Below, in pieces: positions 7,980 to 15,467 of a stretch of 27,008 bases of DNA. Source of the DNA: Aureococcus anophagefferens (Eukaryota > Sar > Pelagophyceae > Pelagomonadales > Pelagomonadaceae). Numbering within the stretch: the stretch's first letter is position 1; each line of letters opens with the position of its first letter. A model generated the notes under the pieces. That model was not told where the DNA came from, did not search any database, and saw only the letters and a list, made by a program, of their open reading frames with translations. A program made the translations under genes and the position numbers. The DNA lies in assembly GCF_000186865.1 (NCBI RefSeq), contig NW_008705564.1, forward strand, positions 2,905,719 through 2,932,726. The letters run 5' to 3'.

Positions 7980-10467
7980 ATGGCCTCGGGTTCGCCGGTG
8001 GCCGTCAACGAGATGGCCTGGAACGACCTGCCGCCCCTGGACCTGACGACGGTCAAGGCGTCCGAGGTCGTCGCCGGCGCGGAGATCGGCCGCGGCGAGT
8101 TCGCGGCCGTCTTCGTCGGGACGCTCCGCGGCGCGACCGTCGCCGTGAAGAAGCAGGTCGCGCCGGCGGAGGACGACGTCGACGACGCGGCGCAGGTCGC
8201 GGTGGCCCTCGCGCGCGAGCTCCGCGTGCTCGCGGCCTGCGACCACGCCCACGTGCTCCGCTACGTCGGCGCGTGCGCGGACCCGGACCGCCCCGTCGGC
8301 GACGGCGGCGTCGGCCCCGGCGCGGGCGTCTGGACGGTCACGGAGTACGCGGAAAGGGGCGACCTGCTCCGGCTCCTCGAGGACGCCGCCGTCGACCTGG
8401 ACTGGGGCCTCCGGCTCCGCGTCGCCAAGGAGCTCGCGAGCGCGCTCGCGTACCTCCACGGCCGCGAGCTCCTGCACCGCGACGTCAAGGCCGCGAACGT
8501 CTTCCTCGACGGCGACTACCGAGTCAAGCTCGGCGACTTCGGCATGGCGACGGCCTGCGGCGACGGCGGCCGCGCGTCCACGCTCTGCGGCACGGAGGCC
8601 TACATGGCGCCGGAGCTGCTCCTCGACGGCGGCGAGGGCTACGGCGCCGCCGTCGACGTCTTCGCCTTTGGGTGCGTGCTCGCGGAGCTCGGCCTCCGGG
8701 CCGCGGCCGCGGCCGCGCTCCCGCGGTCGCCGCGGGACCTCTTCGCGCTCGACGACGACGACCTCCGGTCGCGGCTCGGCGCGCGCGGCGCGCCGGGGTC
8801 CTACGTCGAGCTCGCGGCCCAGTGCCTCGGCTACGAGGACCACGAGCGGCCGGCCGCGGACGACGCCGAGGCCTGGCTCGAGGACCTCGTCGCGGAGCAC
8901 GGCGCCGCGCCGGTGCTGCCGCCGCCGCCGCCGGCCGCCGCCGCCGCGCCCGCGGCCGCGTCGCCCGCGGCGCCGCCGCGCGCCGCGGCCGCGACGCCGT
9001 CGCCCGTCGCCGCCGTCGCGACGCCGTCGCCGGGCGCGGCGACGCCGAGCACGGTCGACGGCGCCGCGGCCGGCGCCTACACGCCGGGCCGCGCGCTCGC
9101 CGCGTGCACGCCGTCGAGCACGGTCAACGGCGACGAGGCCGGCGCCTACGTGGCCGCGCCCGCGGCCGCGCGCGCGCGCGCGCTCGACTCGCCGGACCGG
9201 CCCGCGGCGCTCGAGAGCCGCCGCGTCGACGCGCTCCGCGACCTGGGCCTCGACACGGACCGCGCGGCGGGCTTCCTCCAGGTGCGGCGGACCGGCGCCT
9301 TCGGGCGCGCGGTCTACGCGCGCCGCTGGGTCGTGCTCCGGGGCGCCGCGCTCGCGTGGTACGCGTCGCCGGACGCCGCCGCGCCCGAGGGCTCCGTCGA
9401 CGTGTCCGCGGCGACGGAGCTCGCGGCGTCCGGCGCGGCGCCCGCGCGCTTCTCGCTCGCGGACCGGCGGCCCGGCGGCGCGCGCGCGCCGCTCTTCGCC
9501 GCCGAGGCGCCCGACGCGGCGGCCCGCGACGTCTGGCTCGCGGCGGTGCCGAATTCAAATCTTCAACCCGACTTCAATGTGAGCGTTATTGAACGGATTG
9601 CGCCGGACTCTTCGGCTGGGCTTCGAGGACTCGATGAGAGCAATCGATTCGTCCAAAAATCAGCCGAATCGACTTCGATGTGACCGAGCTAGAGAATTCT
9701 CAAGTTTGGTCGGGACCACCCAAACCAGCGGTTGAATTCGGCACAGGCTCGCGGCGGTCCAGGCCGCCGTCGACGCCGCGGCCGCCGAGGGCGCCGCCGC
9801 GCGCGGCGGGCCGGAGGCGCGCCGCGGTGTGCCGGGCGGCGGCGCGTCCGTCGCCGACTGGCTCGCGGCGCTGAACCTGCCCTACGCGGACGCCTTCGCC
9901 GCCGCGGGCTACGACGACCTCGACCTGCTCCTCGACGTCGGCCTCGACGACGGCGACCTCGACGCCATCGGCGTCGACCACGCGCTCCACCGCCGCGCGC
10001 TCGCCGCGGCCGCGGCCGCGCGCGCCTTCGCGCCGCGCCTCGCCGCCGCCGTCGTCGACGGCCGCGCCGCGGGCTCCGCGGAGCTCTTCGCCGTCGACGC
10101 GCGCCGCGGCTTCCGCGTCGCGGCGCTCGACCTCCGCCACGGCGACTTCGCGACGCTCCACGCGACGCTCCGCGCGGCCCTCGACCGCGCGCCGGCGGCC
10201 TGCGACGCCAGGGGGCTCCCGAAGCTCCCGCCGCCGCGCCGCGGCGACGCCGCGGCCGACGCGGCGGGGCTCGAGGAGCGCCGCGACGCGCTCGACGCCT
10301 ACCTCCGGGGCTGCGTCGCCTTCGCCCGGGACAAGCCCGACCTCGAGGGCGCGCTCCTCCGCTTCCTCCGCCTCGCGCGCGACGCGCCGCCCCCGCGGCC
10401 CCGCCGCGGCGACCACAAGCTCGTCTGCGGCGCCGTCCTCTCCATCGTCGACGACGTCCCCGCCTGA
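7980..10467 (+). CDS. Protein kinase with PH, SAM and PX-like domains
   Basis: Exons 7980-9535 and 9747-10467 (phase 2) give 758 aa. Residues 25-300 form a complete protein kinase of tyrosine-kinase-like flavour: glycine loop GRGEF (37-41), lysine in VAVKK (57), HRDVKAAN (166-173), DFG (186-188) and MAPE (209-212). A Pro/Ala linker holds two copies of a Ser-Thr-Val-Asp/Asn-Gly...Ala-Gly-Ala-Tyr unit (about 356-390). Residues 430-530 are a PH domain (lipid binding) whose C-terminal helix contains W519 at the splice junction. A SAM domain (VADWLAALNLPYADAF onward) spans about 554-612. Residues 628-735 resemble a PX domain: FAVDARRGFRV, the LP.LPPP turn and a RR..LD.YLR helix. The layout suggests a membrane-recruited signalling kinase. 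An earlier ATG at 7815 is possible. The kinase, PH and SAM calls are firm; PX is tentative. Confidence 0.83.
9544..9746 (+). mobile_element. Introner element, family A copy (in kinase gene)
   Basis: This 203-bp element makes a 211-bp intron (9536-9746). The duplication GCTCGCGG is perfect at 9536-9543 and 9747-9754. The donor is the GC opening the target copy; the acceptor is the element's CACAG. Terminal inverted repeats match over 15 bp with one mismatch (CGGTGCCGAATTCAA against CTGTGCCGAATTCAA). The insertion splits the PH-domain tryptophan codon (TG/G), and splicing restores it exactly. No ORF inside. Confidence 0.93.
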
Positions 10468-10542
10468 CCCCCGCCCCTCGCTCCCCCCCGCCGGCTAAGC
10501 GGCGGCTCCCCTGCGCCTCCGCGACGGCGTTAGCCGCGCGCG

Positions 10543-10876
10543 TCAGTCGCCCCGCTTCGCCTCGGGCATGTCCCGGTCGTCCCGGCTCCCCCTCCGGTTG
10601 TCGACCTGCGCGCGACGCGCGGTCGGCGCGCGCGCGCGCGCGGCGGGTCGAGCGGCCGGCGCGCGTCGATCGGCCGCCGGCCGCCGGGCGGCCGGGGACG
10701 GGGACGCGGCGCCGCGCGCGGTGCGCCATCTCGGAGAGCGAGTCGCTGGAGATGTTCTTGCGCGCCTTGAGGGAGAACTCGCTCTCGCCGCCGTAGTAGG
10801 CCTGCTTCATCTCCCCCTTGGACTCGTCCGTCTCGCTGATGGCCGGCATGATGGGCTTGCCCGGCGCCGGCGGCAT
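10543..10876 (-). CDS. Small acidic protein of unknown function, two exons
   Basis: Exon 1 (10876-10727) and exon 2 (10605-10543) join at phase 0 to give about 70 aa. I do not recognise the family. The composition (KPIMPAISETDESKGEMK, AYYGGESEFSLKARKN, then a DNRRGSRDDRDMPEAK tail) is non-repetitive and unlike the Arg/Pro-rich shadow frames around it, which is the main reason for calling it. The 121-bp intron would use a GC donor (GAGATG/GCGCAC) and the acceptor GCGCGCAG. The frame is open further upstream to an ATG at 11149, but that would overlap the start of the divergent DUF2470 gene. The stop is 75 bp from the convergent kinase gene's stop. Confidence 0.5.
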
Positions 10877-11147
10877 GGCCTCGGACGAACGCGGCGGGAC
10901 GGGGCCGCCCCGCGTCCGACGGGCGGCGCTCGGGGGTGGTCGCGAGCGCGCCGCCGGCGGCGGCCCCGGCGACGGAACGGCGGCGACGCGGCGGCCGAAC
11001 GTGGGCGCGCCGGCGACGGGCAAGAACTGTGGCGTCCAAGCACCACGGGCTGCCAGATGCTGCCCCCCGTGTGCGAGAGGATACGGCACCCGGGGCTGCG
11101 GTCTGCATGCCGTCTGGGCGCCCGCGCGAAACCCGAAGAAGGCCAGC
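10877..11147. promoter_or_regulatory. Divergent intergenic region upstream of the DUF2470 gene
   Basis: This 271-bp spacer lies between two outward-facing starts (10876 minus, 11148 plus), so it probably carries both promoters. It includes a less GC-biased stretch, 11024-11110, with the near-repeat pair GCACCACGGGCTGC and GCACCCGGGGCTGC. No TATA element is evident. If the minus-strand gene really starts at 11149, this region would instead be coding for its N-terminus. Confidence 0.35.
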
Positions 11148-12038
11148 ATGGTCGCTGACCCGCGCCTGAACACGCACACGGGCCGCATCTGCAACCACAT
11201 GAACGTGGACCACGTCCACACGGTGCTGGCCATGGCGCGCATGGAGTGGCCGGCGGCGCAGCGGGCGAGCCTGACGGAGGTCACGGAGACCGGCGTGGCC
11301 ATCGTCGCCGCCCGGGGCGGCGAGCGGCGGGAGCTGGCCATCGCCTTCAAGCCGCCGGCGAAGGACATGATGGAGGCGCGGAGCCGCCTGACGGCGCTCC
11401 ACAGGGCAGCAAAAGGGTGCGAAATTCCCAACTTCAAAGGCTCATATCTCGGCCGTTTTGCACTCGTTTCGGCTGATTTTTGGACGAGCGATCATCTCTC
11501 GGGACGGTCTCGCAGCGTGGATGCTTTTGTCGGAACGCGCGCGCGCGGAACACTCGCGTTGAAGCGACGTTGAATCGCCCTTTTGCTGCCCAGGCGCTCC
11601 ACCACGAGGCCATCAAGCCGACGTTCGCGCCGCGCGGCTCCCGCGCGCGCCGCGCGCGCGGCCGCCGCGGCCGGCCGCCCGACGGCTCCGCGCCGCCGCA
11701 GGTCCCTCGCCGCGGTCCAGCTCGCGCTCGTCGCGGGCCTCTTCGTCGCGACCTACTGCCCGGCCGTCGGACCCCTCGCGGGCCTCCGCGCGGCCGCGCG
11801 CGCCGCGGCGGGCGGCGAGGCCAACGTCCGGCTCCTCGCCCGGGCCATGGCGGCGGCGCACGCGCTGCTGAGCGCGGCGACGTTCCACTTCACCTACAAC
11901 GTGCTCCGCCTCCACAAGGACGGCATCATCGGCTGGCAGGTCGTCACCATCCCCCTGGGCATGGCGGCCTTCAAGAAGCTCTGCGAGCTCATGTACGCCA
12001 AGGACCTCCTCGGCGAGTCGCCCTACAAGTGCACGTGA
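11148..12038 (+). CDS. DUF2470-domain membrane protein
   Basis: Exon 1 (11148-11393) encodes a DUF2470-type domain, known from haem-utilisation (HugZ-like) proteins and the plant glutamyl-tRNA reductase-binding protein: ICNHMNVDHVHTVLAMAR, then SLTEVTETGVAIV and a basic AIAFKPPAKDMMEARSRL helix. Exon 2 starts at 11594 after a family B introner and continues ALHHEAIKPTFA. A frame change then implies a second, 73-bp intron (about 11629-11701, GC-AG). Exon 3 (11702-12038) encodes two or three membrane segments (AAVQLALVAGLFVATYC, AAAHALLSAATFHFTYNVL, IIGWQVVTIPLGMAAF) and ends YKCT. The total would be 205 aa. The exact borders of the second intron are inferred. A haem- or tetrapyrrole-linked membrane role is plausible but unproven. 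Confidence 0.7.
11402..11593 (+). mobile_element. Introner element, family B copy (in DUF2470 gene)
   Basis: This 192-bp element makes a 200-bp intron (11394-11593). The duplication GCGCTCCA is perfect at 11394-11401 and 11594-11601. The donor is GC from the target copy; the acceptor GCCCAG is from the element. The terminal inverted repeat GGGCAGCAAAAGGG is perfect at both ends. Phase 0; splicing restores RLT/ALHHEAI. It carries the core TTTCGGCTGATTTTTGGACG shared with family A. Confidence 0.94.
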
Positions 12039-12172
12039 CGGCCCGGGTCGTAGGGTCCCGGTTCTAAGCACGCTTCTGGCGCACGCGCACGGCAAGGTCC
12101 CGAATGTTGCAGCCCCAAATCTCACGATGCTCTCGCAAAGCGGCTCAATTCGCGCGGCCTGAGGCGTCGAGG

Positions 12173-14373
12173 ATGCTCTCGTTTGGCGACTCGGTGCGCG
12201 CCAAGTGGGCCGACGAATGGTGCCTCGGGCGCGTCTGCAGCGAGGTCAGCGAGACGCGCGGCTGCTACGAGATATTGTGGGACAACGGCGACCAGAACGC
12301 CATCCCCGTGGCCGACGTCCAGCGCTTCGAACAGCGGTTCAAGTGCTGCCACGCGCACCACCCCGACTTCCGCGCGGCGCCGGCGGGCTGGTTCGAGGAC
12401 TACGAAACCGTCGTCACGGACCACGACGCCGTCGCGAGCGTCGCGTGCGAGACGTGCGGCTCGCTGCCCTGCGCGCGCCTCTGCGGCCGCTGGTTCGAGA
12501 ACGAGGCCGCCCGGGCCGAGCACGTGCCGACGTGCCGCGGCGACCAGGCGCCGCGCGCGCGCGACGTCGGCGGGCCGCCGCCGAAGCGCGCGCGCGCGGG
12601 CCGGGGGACGGACGAGACGCCCGCGGGGCGACCCGCGAAAAAGCGCGCCAGCGGCGGCGCCCCGAGGGGCCGCGGCGCGCCGGCGGCGGCGGGGGTCGAG
12701 ACGGTGCGGAGCGCGCGGCCCGCGGTCGGCGACGCGGTCGAGGTGGGCTGGGTGGACGAGGCCGATCGGGAGTTTTGGCCCGAGGCCGCCGTCGTGGCGC
12801 ACGACGCGGGCGGCTTCGTCGTGACCTACGCGGGCACGGACGAGCGCGTGGCGCACGGCCTCGTCTTCGGCGACCTCGGCGAGGGAGAGAAGACGGCGAT
12901 CCTCCTCGACTTCCTCCGCCACATGGAAGAGGCGGACGTCGCCGGGAGTAGGTGGAGCCGCGACGCCGCGGGACGCTTCACGCCCGACGTGCTCGGCGAG
13001 GCCGACCGGCCCTGGCGGCCGCTGGCGGCCGCGGGCCGCGCCGCCGCGCGCGCGCCGGCGGCGTCGTCGTCCGACGACGACGAGGACTACGACGACGCGC
13101 GCGGGTCGCGGTCGTCGTCTCCTTTCCGGCCCGCGGCGCCTCCCCGCCGCTCTCCTCCGGCCGCCGTCGTCGACGACGACGACGACGGCCTCGGCGACGG
13201 GCGGCGCGTCGTCATCCGCGGGCGCCGGCTCGCGGGGCTCCGGCGGGACAAGCCCCTCTCGATTGCTGCTATCAAGGCGATATCGCGCGTCGTCTTCGAC
13301 GCCGAGGAGCGCGAGCGCAAGGCCGCCGGCGCGACGGACGAGGAGGCGACGCGCGCCGCGCGCCGCGTGTCGAACAAGGCCGTGCGCTCCGCCAAGGCGC
13401 CCCGGCCCTCCCGCGGCGCCGACGCGGCGCTCGAGCGCGCCGTCGCGGAGGCCATCGGCGACGAGGGCGCCGCGAGCCTGCTCCTCGGCGCCGCGGGGCT
13501 CCAGGCGATCCTCGACGAGCTCGAGCTGCCGCCGTCGCAGCGGCACAAGCTCATCCGGAGCGGCGGCAAGCCCCGGGGCTGCACGCTGGGGGTGACGTCG
13601 AAGCGCGACGGCCAGGGCAGCACAAGAGAGCGAAATTCCCAACTTCAAAGGCTCCGATCTCGGCCATTTTCCACTCGTTTCGGCTGATTTTTGGACGAGC
13701 GATCATCTCTCGGAACGGTCTCGAAGCGTGGATGTGTTTTCCGGAACGCGCGCGCGCGGAACACTCACGTTGAAGCGACGTTGAATCACTCTTGTGCTGC
13801 CCAGGCGACGGCACGTGCGTCCTCGCGAACGCGACGGACCTCCTCGACAGCCTCCTCCCCCAGGCGCTCAACGCCTACTTCCGCGCCCGGGCGCCCCGGG
13901 AGGCGCGGGACGCGTTCGTGTCGTCGATACAGGTGAACCGCTACGACTCGTGGCGCGACAGCGCGACGCCGCACGTCGACCGCAACAACCTCGGCCCGTC
14001 GTGGATCATCGCCTTCGGCGAGTTCGAGGGAGGCGAGCTCTGGGTCGAGGGCGACGAGCTCGACGCCGCGGACGCGTTCCAGTCCTTCGACGGCCGCGAC
14101 TACCACGCGACGCTCCCGTTCTCGGGCGGCCCGCGCTACTCGCTCGTCTTCTACTGCGTCGCGAGCCACGCGAGGCTCGGCAAGAGCGACCGCGACGCCG
14201 CGGAGCTCCTCGGCTTCCGCCTCCCGCCGCCCGGCGCGGCCCCGCCCCCCCGCCGCGAGGCGACGCGCGGCAGGGGCCTCGACGCCGCGACGCGCGAGTT
14301 CGACGCGGCCGCGCGCGCGCACGACGACTACCCCCACGCGCCGCCCGCCGCCGCGGCGCACCCCTTCGGCTAG
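12173..14373 (+). CDS. Tudor-like / zinc-finger protein with C-terminal 2OG-Fe(II) dioxygenase (TET/JBP-like motifs)
   Basis: Exons 12173-13604 and 13805-14373 (phase 1) give 666 aa. Residues 3-52 form a Tudor-like barrel (FGDSVRAKW...LWDNGDQNAIP); a second one lies at about 185-232 (GDAVEVGWVDEADREFWP). Between them is a cysteine-rich module (C92, C95, C100, C104, H117, C121) containing a CCHC-like finger. An acidic, disordered linker follows. After the introner junction comes an oxygenase domain: iron ligands H534 and D536 in TPHVDRNN, then GPSWIIAFGEFEGGELWV, H578 in FDGRDYHATLPF, and R588 in GGPRYSLVFY, the likely 2-oxoglutarate ligand. This motif order resembles the TET/JBP-like oxygenases of algae and fungi, which act on 5-methylpyrimidines in DNA, but generic 2OG oxygenases share it. 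A chromatin reader plus base or protein oxidiser is my inference. An ATG at 12104 would add 23 residues. Confidence 0.72.
13613..13804 (+). mobile_element. Introner element, family B copy (in Tudor/dioxygenase gene)
   Basis: This 192-bp element makes a 200-bp intron (13605-13804). The duplication GCGACGGC is perfect at 13605-13612 and 13805-13812. The donor is GC; the acceptor GCCCAG is from the element. Terminal inverted repeats GGGCAGCACAAGAG match at both ends and differ from the copy at 11402 by the same two bases at each end. Phase 1; splicing restores SKRDG/TCVLAN and links the linker to the oxygenase domain. Confidence 0.94.
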
Positions 14374-14396
14374 GCGCGCCCGCTGTTGTTATCCCC

Positions 14397-14975
14397 CTAC
14401 AGCTTGTAGCCGGCTTGGTTGAGTATGTCCTTGAGCGCGTCCCGCGCGAGCTTGAGCTCGTTCTTCGAGTAGCCCATGTACTTGGCGACCTGGTCCTTGC
14501 CGCCGGACGGGTTGTACTCGCCGAAGGAGGCCGTGTAGGCGTACTCCTGCGCCGACGTCGCGTGCTGGACGAAGGCCTCCGTCGCCGCGGTCCACCGGTC
14601 GATGTCGTCGACGTCGCCGCCGAGGAGCACGGCCTTGAAGGACCGCTCGATCTTGAAGAGGGGCGCGTCCGTGGACTTGAGGCCCAGCACCGCGGGCACC
14701 TTGTTCGCGTCCATGTCGCACTCGTCCTTGAGCGTGACTTGGCCCGTCGGGCACGACTTGATCGTCTCCTTGTCCCAGTTGTTCAGCAGGTAGTCGATGC
14801 CGTCGAAGCCCTTCTTGAGCTTGGCCGCGGGCGCGAGGTCCGCCGCCCAGGACGGCGCCGGAGCGAGCGCCGGCGCCGCCGCGGCGGCGGCGCCGCCGAA
14901 CAGCGCGCGGCGCCGCACGGGCGCCAGCGCCGACGCGACGGCGACGACCAGCGCGGCGAGCGCGCGGCGCGGCAT
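14397..14975 (-). CDS. Predicted thylakoid-lumen protein
   Basis: This 192-aa single-exon product has a bipartite plastid leader. It starts with a hydrophobic signal MPRRALAALVVAV followed by ASALAP/V, the heterokont plastid-import cleavage motif (ASAFAP type). Next comes a twin-Arg-containing RRRALFGG and an Ala-rich stretch ending PSWA/AD, typical of Tat-type lumen targeting. The mature part (about 145 aa) is soluble and conserved-looking: KLKKGFDGIDYLLNNWDKET, a pair of cysteines, VLGLKSTDAPLFKIER, and a helical C-terminus ending LNQAGYKL. It has the general look of small photosystem II-associated lumenal proteins, but I cannot name the family. I chose the ATG at 14975 because it opens the signal peptide; the frame runs on to 15059. 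Confidence 0.75.
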   Translation of the reverse strand: MPRRALAALVVAVASALAPVRRRALFGGAAAAAAPALAPAPSWAADLAPAAKLKKGFDGIDYLLNNWDKETIKSCPTGQVTLKDECDMDANKVPAVLGLKSTDAPLFKIERSFKAVLLGGDVDDIDRWTAATEAFVQHATSAQEYAYTASFGEYNPSGGKDQVAKYMGYSKNELKLARDALKDILNQAGYKL

Positions 14976-15467
14976 CGACGCGACGGAGGCGACGACGCGA
15001 GCAGTGGGTACGAGTCGCGGACCTACGCGGCGGCGGCGTGCGGGCAACCCGGCGCACACACCGAGTCAGTCTGCCAGATTGAGGACCCCAGTGAGGCAAC
15101 GCGGGATGTTGGACTAGTCATTGAAGGGAAAGGCCTAGGGAAAGTTGAGGATCGAGGAGGCCCAGGCCGAGGAATGTCCGGGCACGCGGCCGTCTTAAGC
15201 CGCGCCGCCCCACTAGAGGAGCGGCATCTCCGGGCTCTGGGCGCCGCAGTGGCGCGGGTCCGGGTAACGCGGGTTGACGCGCGCGCGGACCTGGCGCCTC
15301 GCGTCCCAGCGCGGAGGTCCCGGCGCCGCCGCGCGCGCCGCAGGCCGCCGTCGCGCTGGAGCAGGAGGAGGCTGACCGAGTCGAGGCTCAGCAGCGCGAA
15401 ACCCACGGCGCCGCGAAAGGCCAACTTTGAGGCATGTTGAGGCCTGAGCACAGACTGGCAAGCTGCG
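14976..15467. other. Intergenic region between lumenal-protein and ClpS genes
   Basis: Between the divergent plastid-protein genes lie 492 bp. The part at 15055-15205 is less GC-rich and shows no coding signal. The part at 15213-15432 may hold a small minus-strand gene (listed separately). Both promoters must lie here. No repeat or known motif is apparent. Confidence 0.4.
15213..15432 (-). CDS. Possible small membrane-protein gene, fragmentary
   Basis: On the minus strand a hydrophobic segment (LAFRGAVGFALLSLDSVSLL, about 15430-15350) is followed, after a possible 3' splice site (GCGCCAG at 15297-15291), by an exon at 15290-15213 reading VRARVNPRYPDPRHCGAQSP and a stop. The composition differs from the surrounding Arg/Ala shadow frames. 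I found no convincing start codon in frame, and the stretch lies only about 35 bp from the ClpS start on the other strand. It could be a real short gene, a decayed one, or chance. Confidence 0.22.

Noticed and set aside
8273..9592. 439-codon plus-strand frame inside the kinase gene
   Set aside because: Another frame over the same interval encodes an intact kinase; this one is a low-complexity shadow.
9689..11437. 582-codon minus-strand frame spanning three genes
   Set aside because: Only its middle (10876-10727) looks coding; the rest is antisense to the kinase and DUF2470 genes and to an introner.
4791..13812. Interspersed ~200-bp repeats as a CRISPR array or as complete DNA transposons
   Set aside because: They are dispersed, lie within genes, have 8-bp target duplications and inverted ends, and hold no spacers, which excludes CRISPR. 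None contains a transposase, so they are non-autonomous.
14976..15205. Plus-strand coding continuation in the region after the lumenal-protein gene
   Set aside because: The open frame has no domain and the stretch is better read as the promoter side of two divergent plastid genes.
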